Assembly (NCBI GenBank): GCA_035486355.1
Contig: DATHNE010000057.1
Coordinates: 1-61,550, forward strand
Length of the DNA: 61,550 bases
Source: Palsa-883 sp035486355
Lineage (GTDB): Bacteria; Pseudomonadota; Alphaproteobacteria; Acetobacterales; Acetobacteraceae
Direction: 5' to 3'
Shown here one piece after another: positions 25,863 through 35,014 of the stretch (positions are counted from its first letter, which is position 1; every line of letters begins with the position of its first letter). Both the position numbers and the translations under genes were made by a program. Below the pieces are notes generated by a model. It saw only the letters and a program-made list of their open reading frames with translations. It was not told the DNA's origin and did no database searches.

Positions 25863-25899
25863 CATGACCGCAGTCCATGACCGCAGTCCATGACCGCAG
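25863..25899. repeat. Tandem repeat, 13-base unit, nearly three copies
   Basis: CATGACCGCAGTC occurs at 25863-25875 and 25876-25888, with an incomplete third copy CATGACCGCAG at 25889-25899. It follows the LysR gene by 26 bases. Copies are identical, suggesting recent slippage duplication. Confidence 0.85.
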
Positions 25900-26077
25900 C
25901 GTGGCCGGCGGGCGCGCTACACGATCGGCGCAGCAGCGGTAGCAACAGCAGAATCGGGATCACGGTCGGAAGCGTCTGGAAAGTGCGGAGATAAATCCGG
26001 GATCGGTATGATCGACCGGGTTTTGCTGGTTGGGGGTTTGCGGACGGGTCGGGTGGCAAGTTTGGTGGAGAGACGCC

Positions 26078-26109
26078 CCGATGGAGAGGAGCGCCGATGG
26101 AGAGGAGCC
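26078..26109. repeat. Tandem repeat, 16-base unit, two copies
   Basis: CCGATGGAGAGGAGC plus one base is repeated directly at 26078-26093 and 26094-26109. Only the last base differs between copies. Function unknown. Confidence 0.8.
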
Positions 26110-26169
26110 TGGGTGTGTTGTAGTTTGACCAATTCCGCGATCGCCTAGGCGGATGATTGCTTTTGGACA

Positions 26170-26183
26170 GGTCTCGCGAGACC
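26170..26183. promoter_or_regulatory. Perfect 14-base palindrome, possible operator
   Basis: GGTCTCGCGAGACC reads identically on both strands. It lies about 570 bases before the carbonic anhydrase gene, not close to any start codon. It could bind a dimeric regulator or be a remnant of a palindromic mobile repeat. Confidence 0.35.
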
Positions 26184-26755
26184 ACGCTATGGCCGAGATG
26201 GTTTTCGTCGATGCCATCTTAGCCTCCGCTATCTTGTCCGCGGCGCCGCCGCTTGTCATCAGTCCACAGCGCGTTCGCCGTATCGATATCGCGTCACTGC
26301 CGCGTCCGGCCAGCCCCTGCCTCGAGCCCACAGTCCGATTTCAGCGTATTCTGGCCTGGAATGGACCCGTAAAAAATTTCTGTATCCGGAACGATTTGTC
26401 CGAAGTGACCGTTGCCGCCCACGTCCTCATTCAAATGTCGGATTTTGGGTGCCCGAGTGTCGCTCGCGTCGCGAGACGCGTGGCGACATCCGGGCTCCTG
26501 CACCCTGCCGCTGATCCATTCAACACGCTTTCGGGCCAATGAGGGCGTGGCGGTGACAATCGCGGCGGGCAGGAAGAGACTCTGCTACTGATCTACAATT
26601 TCTACTCCAAACCTCCAATCGGTTGATGCCTGTGCGACGGCATTTATGTGCGACAAGGACGAAAGATTGTAGCGCTGCGCTCACGCCGGCAACATCGCAC
26701 GACGTGCTGTCGCAAACCCGATCCCGGACTTGGAGTGCGATTTTGGAGAATCCAA

Positions 26756-27268
26756 ATGAGCTTGATCGAACGCGCGATTGCGGCAAACCGCAAGACGGCA
26801 GAGCACCATGATCCCTCGTTGGCAAACAAGCCAGCGCCAAAGGTCGCAATCCTCACTTGTATGGATCCCCGCTTGAACCAACTGCTCGAATGGCTGGACA
26901 TCAAACCGGCCGACGCGGATGTGATTCGTAACGTCGGAACGGCAGCAACGGAAGATGTTGTGCGGTCTCTCATGTTTTCGATTCACGTTCTCGGCGTGCG
27001 AGAGGTCATGGTCATCGGGCACACGGGCTGCGGAATGGAAATGTTCTCAGAAGAGGAGTTCGAGAACCACCTCCACACACAATGCGGCGTGTGGGCGGTG
27101 GCCCCTGATAAATTCCACTTCTATTCCGACGTGAATCGGGCGACGCAAAAGCAGGTACTGAAACTCGGGTCGCACCCGTGGATTCCTTCGGAGGTGGTCA
27201 TTCGCGGATTTGTTTTCGACTTAGCAACAGGCGAACTGAGGGAAGTAACGCCCAAGGACGACACATAG
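26756..27268 (+). CDS. Beta-class carbonic anhydrase
   Basis: 170 residues, started at 26756 where GGAG precedes the ATG. The zinc site of beta carbonic anhydrases is intact: C35 with D37 and R39 (LTCMDPRL), then H89 and C92 (VIGHTGCGM). The short length matches the small clade found in many bacteria, which lacks the long C-terminal extension. It interconverts CO2 and bicarbonate in the cytoplasm. It is a single-gene unit here; its promoter is presumably in the less GC-rich 26540-26750 region. No linked transporter is present. Confidence 0.93.
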   Translation: MSLIERAIAANRKTAEHHDPSLANKPAPKVAILTCMDPRLNQLLEWLDIKPADADVIRNVGTAATEDVVRSLMFSIHVLGVREVMVIGHTGCGMEMFSEEEFENHLHTQCGVWAVAPDKFHFYSDVNRATQKQVLKLGSHPWIPSEVVIRGFVFDLATGELREVTPKDDT

Positions 27269-27720
27269 TCGATTGGCCGGATGGAAATTTGCGATGCGCC
27301 GGGCGACGCACACGGCAAAAATGACTGCATCGCCTCTCCAAAAGAGCGCGAAGGGCGATAGTGAAGCAGCGGTTGGCGATGCGACGCAGCCAGCGCTCAA
27401 GGCGGGCACGGTTCGTCGCGCGGAGGTCTTCGTCGATATGTCTGCTTCAGGGGCGTCGACAGGGCCGCCTGGGTGACCGGGACGGGCGCGAAGCAGTTTG
27501 GTATGGCGCCATCCTGACCCGCCAGCCAAGCTGCAATCGTCGCGGTTACGGCCAATAGGTTAAGGGGTTGGCGAAGCGTGTCGTAAGCGGCCGGCGCTGC
27601 AACATCGCGTTCGAAACCACGAATTTCAGTAGCTTGAATTTCTCGGAAAGGCCTTGCTGATCGAAGAGCTGCCGGCGTCTTAGGCCGGTTCGAGGCGCCG
27701 AATACTGCATTGCGATGCCT
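27269..27720. other. Intergenic region between carbonic anhydrase and TetR gene
   Basis: 452 bases between converging genes. Rightward and leftward short frames are present, one leftward frame ending TTRFANPLTYWP near 27550, but none could be assigned. No strong terminator with a T run was found on either strand. Confidence 0.35.
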
Positions 27721-28329
27721 TCAGCCGGCGTCAGGCCCGCTCCGGGGCGCTGTGGCGAGCCATGCGAGTTGTTCCCGTGCGGCGGCGAGGACGTCCTTGG
27801 ACAGCTCGGGATCGGCCTTCTCCAACGCGCGTGCGATCGCGACGCTACCAACCATCCCCGACAGCAGCGCAATTGCGCGGCGCCTGGCTTCGTCAGGCGG
27901 GGCGTCAACGGGCAGCACCTGTTCCACCATCGCGGTGAGCTGACGGAAACCCTCAGCGTAGGCCGCGCCGATCGCCGGGTCCTGCCGCCCGATCTCCGAC
28001 ACGCAGGCCGCGAGGGCGCAACCCGTGGCCGGATCCTTGGCATGTGCATCACACAGATACGCGTCGAGAAATGCCGACAGGGCATCGGATTCCTTGCCGC
28101 GCAGCGCGTCCCAGGCGGTGACACCCTCGGCGAAGGATTTGCGGATCGCCTCCGTCGTCAGCGCGTCCTTCGACTTGAACTGCCCATACAAGGCACCTTG
28201 TGTCAGCCCGGCCGCGCGGCAGATGTCGGCCACCACGGCGCCATCAAACCCGCGCTCCTGCAGCAGGCGGCGGGCCGTCGTCAGCAGCGCCTCCCGATGT
28301 TCCGCGACTTTCTCGCTCGAAACCTTCAC
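27721..28329 (-). CDS. TetR-family repressor of the divergent RND pump
   Basis: 202 residues. The N-terminal helix-turn-helix is typical: REALLTTARRLLQERGFDGA, then VADICRAAGLTQGALYGQFK with KDALTTEAI following. The C-terminal ligand domain has conserved CALAACVSEIGRQDPAIGAA, common to the AcrR/TetR_C_33-like group. It reads leftward and its start is 170 bases from the divergent membrane-fusion-protein gene, the standard arrangement for a local repressor of an RND efflux operon. The intergenic region contains AT-rich candidate sites near 28350-28385, but I could not define a clean operator. Confidence 0.92.
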   Translation of the reverse strand: MKVSSEKVAEHREALLTTARRLLQERGFDGAVVADICRAAGLTQGALYGQFKSKDALTTEAIRKSFAEGVTAWDALRGKESDALSAFLDAYLCDAHAKDPATGCALAACVSEIGRQDPAIGAAYAEGFRQLTAMVEQVLPVDAPPDEARRRAIALLSGMVGSVAIARALEKADPELSKDVLAAAREQLAWLATAPRSGPDAG

Positions 28330-28499
28330 CGGCCGCTCCTTCGTCCCTTGATCTATTCATAGCGACGTCTATCTAACGCCCAATGATAGAGCGCGCTACG
28401 ATTGCGGCGGTAGATGGGTGGGCGCGGCACGCCGCGCAAGGATGATCTCCCAGCCGGGTCGAGCGCCGGTTTTTCTTCTAATCAGGACGACCATCTCCG

Positions 28500-29750
28500 A
28501 TGCCCCAAGCCAGTTTGACCGAGCCTGACACAACAGAGCGGGTGTTGGAGACCGAGAAAAGCCGGTCGCCCAGCGGCAAGCGCGTACGCGGCATCGCGTG
28601 GGTGGGGGCCGTTTTGCTCGCGGCACTGGCGACCGCTGCAGCCGAGCACGCCTGGCGCGGCGATGCGACCCAGGCGCCGTCTCCGCCACCGCCGCCGCAA
28701 GTCACGGTCGCCAAGCCGCTGCAGCAAACCGTCGCCGATACAACAGTCCTGCTCGGCCAGTTTTCGGCGGTCGACAGCGTGGAGCTACGGGCGCAGGTCG
28801 GCGGGACCCTGGTCGCGATCACATTCAAGGATGGCCAGGTCGTCCATAAGGGCGATCCGCTCTTTGCCATCGATCCGCGACCGTACCAGATCAAGCTGGA
28901 CCAGGCGATCGCGCAGCTTCAGACGGCGGAGGCAAAGCGGTCATTGGCCGATGTAGAGCTCTGGCGCGCCCGGCAACTTAAACAGTCCAATTTCGGCAGC
29001 GCGGAGGTCGCCGACCAGCGGGCCGCCGATCAACATGGCGCGCAGGCGGCGGTCGAGACCGCCCAGGCCGCCATCAGGGACGCCCAACTGGACCTCGAGT
29101 TCTCTCGGCTGAGCGCGCCGTTTAGCGGCCGCATCGGCGCGCATCTCGTGTCGGTCGGCAATCTCGTCAGCGGCAGCCGCGGCGGTACCGGCCCGTCGAC
29201 CCTGCTGGCGACGATCGTCTCACTCGACCCCATCTATATCGACTTCGATATGAGTGAGGCGGATTACCGGGCCTATCAGCGGGGGCATGGCGGCGCTGCG
29301 CCACACGACGACGTGGCCATCAGCCTGGGCGGCGACGATCGTTTCGACCGCGACGGAACATTGGATTTCCTCGATAACGCCGTGAACCGCAGCAGCGGGA
29401 CCATCCATGCGCGGGCAACAGTGCCGAACCCCGACCTGACCATCACGCCCGGGCAGTTCGCGCGATTGCGCGTTCCGCTTGGCCGTCCGGCACCCGCCCT
29501 GTTGCTTCCCGCCGCTGCCGTCGTGCCTGACCAGGCAAATGAGATGGTGATGACCGTGGCCGCCGACGGGACGATCGTTCCGAAGGCGGTGGAGATCGGT
29601 GGGCTGTACCACGGGCTCCGGGTGATCCGCGCCGGTCTTGCGTCAACCGACACAGTCGTCATCGACGGGTTGGTCCGGGTCAGGCCTGGTGCGAAGGTCA
29701 CGCCCACCGCCGGCACGATCGTGGCAACCGCTGACAACGACGCCAGCTAG
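28500..29750 (+). CDS. RND efflux periplasmic adaptor (AcrA/MexE type)
   Basis: 416 residues with an N-terminal membrane anchor (RGIAWVGAVLLAALATAAAE), a proline-rich linker, and the membrane-fusion domains in order: beta-barrel and lipoyl part (VELRAQVGGTLVAITFKDGQ), coiled-coil hairpin around residues 125-195, second lipoyl half (LEFSRLSAPFSGRIGAHLVS) and C-terminal barrel (ARLRVPLGRPAPALLLPAAA). It links the RND pump to an outer-membrane channel. No TolC-type gene follows, so another channel must serve. The inner-membrane pump starts 15 bases after its stop. Confidence 0.94.
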   Translation: MPQASLTEPDTTERVLETEKSRSPSGKRVRGIAWVGAVLLAALATAAAEHAWRGDATQAPSPPPPPQVTVAKPLQQTVADTTVLLGQFSAVDSVELRAQVGGTLVAITFKDGQVVHKGDPLFAIDPRPYQIKLDQAIAQLQTAEAKRSLADVELWRARQLKQSNFGSAEVADQRAADQHGAQAAVETAQAAIRDAQLDLEFSRLSAPFSGRIGAHLVSVGNLVSGSRGGTGPSTLLATIVSLDPIYIDFDMSEADYRAYQRGHGGAAPHDDVAISLGGDDRFDRDGTLDFLDNAVNRSSGTIHARATVPNPDLTITPGQFARLRVPLGRPAPALLLPAAAVVPDQANEMVMTVAADGTIVPKAVEIGGLYHGLRVIRAGLASTDTVVIDGLVRVRPGAKVTPTAGTIVATADNDAS

Positions 29751-29765
29751 GCGGAGGACAGTCAC

Positions 29766-32700
29766 TTGCGTTTCACACATGCTTTCATTGATCGCCCGGT
29801 GCTCGCGACGGTGGTCAGCATCTTCATCGCGCTGATCGGGTTGGGCGCGTTGTTTGGTCTGCCGGTCGCGCAGTATCCGGAAATCGTGCCGCCGACCGTG
29901 CAGGTGACGACCAGCTATCCAGGGGCGTCTGCCGACGTGGTCGCGCAGACCGTCGGGACGCCGCTGGAACAGGAAATCAACGGCGTCGAGAACATGCTGT
30001 ACATGAGCAGCCAGTCCACGGGTGATGGCAAGCTCACGATCACCGTGACGTTCAGCATCGGCACCGACCTGAACGTTGCGCAGATGCTGACGCAGAACCG
30101 GGTCCAGGACGCCCTGCCGCGCCTGCCCGATGATGTGCAGCGGCTTGGTGTGCAGGTGCGGAAATCGACGCCGACCATCCTGCTCGCAGTGCATCTTTAT
30201 TCGCCGGATGCGACCCGGGACCTGCTCTATCTGTCGAACTACGCGACGTTGCACATCAAGGACGCGCTGGCGCGCCTGCCTGGTGTGGGCGACGTCCAGT
30301 TGTTCGGCGCCCGCGACTACGCGATGCGGATCTGGCTCGATCCCGACAAGGTGGCGGCCTATCGCCTGAACGCGAGCGAAGTCCTGGCCGCATTGCGCGC
30401 GCAGAACGTGCAGGTTGCCGCCGGCGTGCTGAACCAGCCGCCCGTGCCGGGCGATGGTGCCTATCAGCTCAATGTCCAGACGCTGGGGCGCCTGGCCAAA
30501 CCCGAACAGTTCGCGGATATCGTCGTGAAGACCGATAACCGCGGGCGCGTGACGCGCATTCGCGACATCGGCTGGGTCGAGGTGGGCGCCGCCGACTACG
30601 GCTCGACCGCCTATAAGGATCGCAGCGACGGTCTGCCGCTGCTGATCTTTGCTCAACCGGGCGCCAATTCGCTCGCGGTCGAGCACGAGGTGCTGTCGAC
30701 GATCGATCAGTTGAAGAAGTCTTTCCCGACGGGCGTTGATACGACCATCATCTATGACCCGACTATTTTTGTTGCGAAGTCCGTGCGGGAAGTGGTGACG
30801 ACGATCTTCGTCGCCATCGTGCTCGTCGTCGCGGTGGTTATCCTGTTCCTGCAGACCTGGCGTGCGTCGCTGATTCCCATCATCGCCATTCCGATCTCGC
30901 TCGTCGGAACCTTCACGGTGCTCTACGCGCTGGGGATATCGCTGAACAACCTGTCCTTGTTTGGATTGGTGCTCGCCGTTGGCATCGTCGTCGATGATGC
31001 GATCGTCGTCGTCGAAAATGTGGAACGCAATATCGCCGCCGGCCTGTCGCCGACCGAGGCGGCGCATCGCACGATGGATGAGGTCGGCGGCGCGCTGATC
31101 TCCATCGCGCTGACACTGTGCGCCGTGTTCGTGCCGTCGGCGTTCCTGTCAGGCATTACCGGGCAGTTCTTCCGTCAATTCGCGGTCACCATCGCGGCTT
31201 CCACGGTGATCTCCTGCTTCGTTTCGCTGACGCTGAGCCCAATGCTGTGCGCCTTGCTGCTGCACGGGCATGCGACGGCCCCGGCATCACGGAGCCTGCC
31301 GGCGCGGCTGTTGAACGCGGGCTTCGGTGCGTTCAACCGTGGCTTTGATTGGCTGTCGTTCGGCTATGGACGCGTGACCCGCCGGCTGGTCCGGACCTTG
31401 GGAGTGGTGCTCGTGGTCTACGTCGGGCTGATCGCCACGGCCGGATTTGAGCTGTCGCGTGCGCCCACCGGATTCATTCCAGAGCAGGACCAGGGATATC
31501 TCATCACGGTCGTGCAGCTGCCGCCCGGCGCTTCCCTGGCGCGAACCGAACAAGTCGTAAAGCGCGCCGTCGACATCATTCTGACGACACCTGGTGTCGA
31601 GCACGTCGCGCCATTCGCCGGCCTGGACGCGACAACGTTCACCATCGGATCGAATTCCGGCACCATCTTTTCGGGGCTGCCGTCGCTGTACAATCATGAA
31701 GTCCCCGGCGTGACCGCAAACTCCGTGCTGGCCGATCTGCGCAAGCGCCTGTCGGTGATCCAGGACGCTTACGTCCTGACGATCCCACCCCCGCCGGTGC
31801 AGGGCATCGGCAATGCCGGCGGCTTCAAGATGATGCTGCAGGACAGAGCCGGACTGGGTTCGCAGGCGCTGGTCGACGCGGCACGCTCGCTTGTCGCCGC
31901 CGCCAATCAGGATCCGGCGTTCGCCGGTGTGTTTACCCTGCTGAATACGGGGTCGCCCTCGATCTACGCGGATATCGATCGTGTGAAAGCGGAGAAGGTC
32001 GGCCTGACGCCATCGGACGTGTTCAACACCCTGCAGGTCTATCTTGGATCGCAATATGTCAACGACTTCAATATGCTTGGCCGGACATACCAGGTCATCG
32101 TGCAGGCGGACGGGCGCTTTCGCCGTGACAGCCAGGACCTGACACGCCTGAAGGCGCGTAACACGGCCGGCGAGATGGTTCCGATCGGAACGGTCGCTGA
32201 TCTGAGGAGCGCGACGATTCCGTATCGTGTGCCGCGCTATAACCTATATCCCGCGGCCGAGGTGCAGGGCGTCGCAGCGCCGAATGTCTCGACTGGCACA
32301 GCGTTGCACCGCATGGAGGAACTGGCGAACCAGGTGCTGCCGCCTGGCATCGGCTACGAATGGACCGAGATCGCGTTTCAGCAGGAACAGAAGGGCACGC
32401 CGACGGTCCTGGTGTTCGGAATGGCCGCTCTGTTCGTGTTCCTGGTGCTCGCCGCGAAATACGAAAGCTGGAAGGCGCCGCTCGCAGTCGTGTTGATTGT
32501 GCCGATGTGTCTGCTGGCCTCGGTCAGTGGCCTGTTGTTCCGTGGCATGCCGATCGACATTCTGGCGCAGATCGGCTTCGTGGTTCTGGTCGGGCTGGCG
32601 GCCAAGAACGCCATTTTGATCGTGGAGTTCGCGCGCCAGAAGCAGGATGAGGGCAGCAGCGCGGCCGAGGCGGCCGTGCATGCCGCACGCACCCGGCTAC

Positions 32701-32951
32701 GGCCCATCCTGATGACGTCGCTCGCGTTCATCCTCGGCGTTGCACCGCTGGTCGTGGCGACCGGCGCCGGCGCCGAGATGCGACAATCGCTCGGCACGGC
32801 GGTGTTCGGTGGCATGCTAGGTGTGACTGCGTTCGGTCTGATCTTCACACCGGCCTTCTATACATTGGTGCAGCGGATGGGATTTGCCCGGCGCCGCTAC
32901 GCAGTCGCCCACAGCGACAATGTCGAGACGGCGAGCCCACGCCCCGGGTAG
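29766..32951 (+). CDS. RND family hydrophobe/amphiphile efflux pump (AcrB/MexF type)
   Basis: 1061 residues, full length for HAE1-type pumps. The start is a TTG at 29766 with GGAGGA upstream and the typical N-terminus FTHAFIDRPVLATVVSIFIA. Proton-relay aspartates lie in transmembrane helix 4 (AVGIVVDDAIVVVENVER). The order is helix 1, two periplasmic porter/docking blocks, and helix sets 2-6 and 8-12 (FVVLVGLAAKNAILIVEFAR in the second half). It exports drugs, dyes or solvents from the periplasm and membrane by proton antiport. It forms an operon with the adaptor, presumably repressed by the divergent TetR protein. Confidence 0.96.
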   Translation: MRFTHAFIDRPVLATVVSIFIALIGLGALFGLPVAQYPEIVPPTVQVTTSYPGASADVVAQTVGTPLEQEINGVENMLYMSSQSTGDGKLTITVTFSIGTDLNVAQMLTQNRVQDALPRLPDDVQRLGVQVRKSTPTILLAVHLYSPDATRDLLYLSNYATLHIKDALARLPGVGDVQLFGARDYAMRIWLDPDKVAAYRLNASEVLAALRAQNVQVAAGVLNQPPVPGDGAYQLNVQTLGRLAKPEQFADIVVKTDNRGRVTRIRDIGWVEVGAADYGSTAYKDRSDGLPLLIFAQPGANSLAVEHEVLSTIDQLKKSFPTGVDTTIIYDPTIFVAKSVREVVTTIFVAIVLVVAVVILFLQTWRASLIPIIAIPISLVGTFTVLYALGISLNNLSLFGLVLAVGIVVDDAIVVVENVERNIAAGLSPTEAAHRTMDEVGGALISIALTLCAVFVPSAFLSGITGQFFRQFAVTIAASTVISCFVSLTLSPMLCALLLHGHATAPASRSLPARLLNAGFGAFNRGFDWLSFGYGRVTRRLVRTLGVVLVVYVGLIATAGFELSRAPTGFIPEQDQGYLITVVQLPPGASLARTEQVVKRAVDIILTTPGVEHVAPFAGLDATTFTIGSNSGTIFSGLPSLYNHEVPGVTANSVLADLRKRLSVIQDAYVLTIPPPPVQGIGNAGGFKMMLQDRAGLGSQALVDAARSLVAAANQDPAFAGVFTLLNTGSPSIYADIDRVKAEKVGLTPSDVFNTLQVYLGSQYVNDFNMLGRTYQVIVQADGRFRRDSQDLTRLKARNTAGEMVPIGTVADLRSATIPYRVPRYNLYPAAEVQGVAAPNVSTGTALHRMEELANQVLPPGIGYEWTEIAFQQEQKGTPTVLVFGMAALFVFLVLAAKYESWKAPLAVVLIVPMCLLASVSGLLFRGMPIDILAQIGFVVLVGLAAKNAILIVEFARQKQDEGSSAAEAAVHAARTRLRPILMTSLAFILGVAPLVVATGAGAEMRQSLGTAVFGGMLGVTAFGLIFTPAFYTLVQRMGFARRRYAVAHSDNVETASPRPG

Positions 32952-32968
32952 GAAGAGATCGGGAGCTA

Positions 32969-33070
32969 AGGGCCTGCCGGGAAATAAACGAATCGCGTCG
33001 GCGCAAAAACCAGAGTCGCCTCCACGGGTGACGCAGCCAGACCGGAGCACTTATTTCCCGACGGGCCCTT
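32969..33070. repeat. Inverted repeat, 20-base arms with 62-base centre
   Basis: The left arm (32969-32988) reads AAGGGCCTGCCGGGAAATAA; the right arm (33051-33070) is its complement except at two positions. The spacing is too long for a simple terminator hairpin, although it follows the RND gene by 17 bases. It could be a miniature inverted-repeat element or a dyad protein-binding site. No flanking target duplication was seen. Confidence 0.65.
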
Positions 33071-33504
33071 CGCTACGCCCTATCGGCCAAATCACCTGTT
33101 TAAGCCTGCAGGGCATGATCTGAGAGAACGACGCATCGTGGCGATGAGCGAGCTCTCGCTAAGTTCCATCATAGAGGCCATCAGCGGCTTCAGGTCGACC
33201 AATCGCCGGTCGCCGAGCAGGCCTGATCGCGCTCCCGAGTGAACATCAGGTATTACGTTGGGCTAGTATTGAGGTTTGGACTTGTGTTGCCAGTGAGCCA
33301 TCGTTGAGGAGCAACGCGGCTTGGCTGCCAGCCCCGTGTCCGGTTGGGTCAAACAGGATCTGCGCCGCGCCGTTGATGTTCGCGACGGAGACGTAGTTCC
33401 CTAACTGAGAGATATCGGCCAGGCTCACGTGCGTTTCGGCCAGCAAGGAACTCAGGTCGAGCTGATCGCCGGCGGTAGGATTGAAGCCTGTGACCTGATC
33501 TGAT

Positions 33505-33510
33505 CCCCCC
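33505..33510 (-). other. Homopolymer run (C6 on plus, G6 on minus strand) at a frame change
   Basis: In the leftward reading frame, the six-base G run puts the C-terminal secretion domain out of frame with the repeat region. A five-base run would restore VLHSGGSDQVTGF. It could be a decay mutation, a sequencing error or a phase-variable switch. Confidence 0.6.
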
Positions 33511-33834
33511 TGAGTGTAGCACCAACGTGTCATCTGCCGCGCCCGAGATGAACTGAATGCTATGGTTGCCTGTCCCAGGATCGATGAGTTGGTCGGATCC
33601 GCTGATCATGATCGAAGTGCTGTCTGGTGCGGGTTCCGCCTGCGCGGAAGGGGCGGGCGTTGATATGACGCTGGCTGGCGCGAATGTGACTGCGCTACTG
33701 GTCTCCGGCGCTGAGGTGATTGCGGGGATGGTGGTCCCTGTGCCGTGAGGTCCGCTGTAATAGACCGTGCTGCTGGTGCCGTTCGAATTATACGTGGTGA
33801 TCGAGGACCCACCGCTCGTGTAGTCGAACGTCTC

Positions 33835-34356
33835 GCTGGTCAATGTCCCACTGGGCGCCCCGGTGCTGGGGTCGGTGCCGCTGTAATACGGGGCGGTCTG
33901 CGTCACCGTGCTGGACGGATTGTAGGTATAGACGATCGACGTGCCGTTGGTGTTGTCCACAACGTCGGAGAGCAGCGCTCCGGCGGGTGCTCCGTTGGCG
34001 GGATTGGTGCCGCTGTATTCGGAGATGGTCTGCGTGACGGTGCTGGTCGGATTGTAGGCATAGACCAGCGTCGTGCCATTGGTGTTGTTCACCACATCGG
34101 AGATCAGCGTCCCGGTGGGTGCCCCGGTGGTGGGGTCCGTGCCGCCCCATTGCTGGGCGGTCTGCGTGACGGTGCTGGTCGGGTTATAGGCATAGATCAG
34201 CGACGTGCCGTTGGTGTTGTCCACCACATCCGAGATCTGCGACCCAGAGGGCGCCCCGGTGGTGGTGTTGGTGCCGCTATATTCGGACGCCGTCAGCGTC
34301 ACCGTGCTGGTCGGATTATACGTGTACGCATACGATGTCCCATCACTGTTGTCCAC
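33835..34356 (-). repeat. Tandem 132-base coding repeats, four copies
   Basis: The segment holds four consecutive 44-codon units, each with an NPTSTVTQT-like core and ending in GAPxGxxxS. Boundaries are about 34356-34231, 34230-34099, 34098-33967 and 33966-33835; a degenerate fifth unit follows to 33733. High similarity between copies suggests recombination-driven copy number change. Confidence 0.85.
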
Positions 34357-34686
34357 AATCAGCGGTGGAACCGCAACCGCCGTAGCGATAACCGTCGTCG
34401 AGCTGTCCGTGGCACTGGCGCCCGGCGTGTCGGTATCGGTGATGGTGAAGGTGGTGGTGACAGTCTGGCCACGGCGACCTGCTTCGCCGTGGGTGTGAAC
34501 ACCAGGCCGTCAAGCGCGGTGGTGACCGCGGCGGCGGTGCCGGCGTCGGTATAGATGCCAGTAGACGCATCGTCGCTGCCGCCGCCCAGGTTCGACAGAG
34601 TGCCATTGGCCGCAGCGGAGAGCGTCACCATGACCGTCTTGGTCTGACCGGAATTCACATCCGCATGGGCTTGAGATGTGCAAACA

Positions 34687-34854
34687 GCCTCTCGCCGACG
34701 CCGATCCCAGCAAGGTACCAAGCTTCAGGTGCGGTGCCACCGACCAGTTGCCGCAGCCAAACTCCAGCGTCGCGACGCCAAACTCTGCCGTGGTGCGCAG
34801 CAGGTCCGGCAACACCAGATCAGGCAATCCATCCGTGACGAGACCGATACGCAT
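34687..34854 (-). pseudogene. iolE: Truncated IolE-like sugar isomerase/epimerase, N-terminal 50 residues only
   Basis: The leftward frame from the ATG at 34854 begins MRIGLVTDGLPDLVLPDLL and continues TLEFGCGNWSVAPHLKLG. This is the opening of xylose-isomerase-like TIM-barrel epimerases found with inositol genes. After about 50 residues the similarity ends, and the sequence passes into the Ig-like repeat protein fragment. About 80 percent of the enzyme is missing. It lies 160 bases after iolG on the same strand, in the place expected for a functional isomerase or IolE, so a deletion or insertion has broken the operon at about 34690. Confidence 0.7.
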
Positions 34855-35014
34855 GGCGCACGCCGTTCGCTATGCGGTGTCGGGCAACATCAATGCCGTC
34901 GTCGTGATTGCCGCGCGACACAGGACGGGCTGTTGGCGTTCCCGTGTGGGCTGGCGTGACGCCAAGTACAACGGTTGTTCCAACCCGCTGGATCGCTGGT
35001 CGTGCCGTCCTGCA

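Larger units (their letters stand above)
25837..26755. other. Long noncoding or decayed stretch before the carbonic anhydrase gene
   Basis: 919 bases without a gene I can support. It contains two sets of tandem repeats, a 14-base perfect palindrome at 26170-26183, and a second interrupted palindrome near 26458-26488 (TGTCGC with GCGACA outside, CTCGCG with CGCGAG inside). A 129-codon rightward frame at 26153-26542 has no recognisable motif or ribosome binding site. Local base composition is less GC-rich in the last 200 bases, as expected for a promoter region. Confidence 0.5.
33246..34686 (-). pseudogene. Fragment of a large Ig-like repeat, type I-secreted surface protein, frameshifted twice
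   Basis: Three leftward frames joined together give the C-terminal part of a giant secreted protein. From 5' to 3': part of a bacterial Ig-like/cadherin-like unit (NGTLSNLGGGSDDASTGIYT, ALDGLVFTPTAKQVA), a frame change near 34470, and four 44-residue repeats of the form NTNGTSxxYAYNPTSTVTQT at about 34356-33835. A degenerate fifth repeat follows. A second frame change sits in a run of six C (33505-33510), followed by the type I secretion C-terminal domain (GGSDQVTGFNPTAGDQLDLS). The 5' end is joined to an unrelated iolE-like fragment. Proteins of this kind are exported through a type I system as adhesins. This piece looks dead. Confidence 0.75.

Noticed and set aside
26153..26542. 129-codon rightward frame before the carbonic anhydrase gene
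   Set aside because: No ribosome binding site, no recognised motif, and the frame runs through palindromic DNA.
29643..31067. 474-codon leftward open frame in the RND operon
   Set aside because: Antisense to adaptor and pump, His/Arg/Asp-rich translation without recognisable domain.
33835..34356. Regularly spaced repeats as CRISPR array
   Set aside because: Units are 132-base coding repeats without spacers and lie in frame in a repeat protein.
33745..34554. 269-codon rightward frame with repeated IGVVHHIGDQRPGG-like units
   Set aside because: Its repeats are the antisense image of the 132-base repeat array of the Ig-like gene; no start signal.
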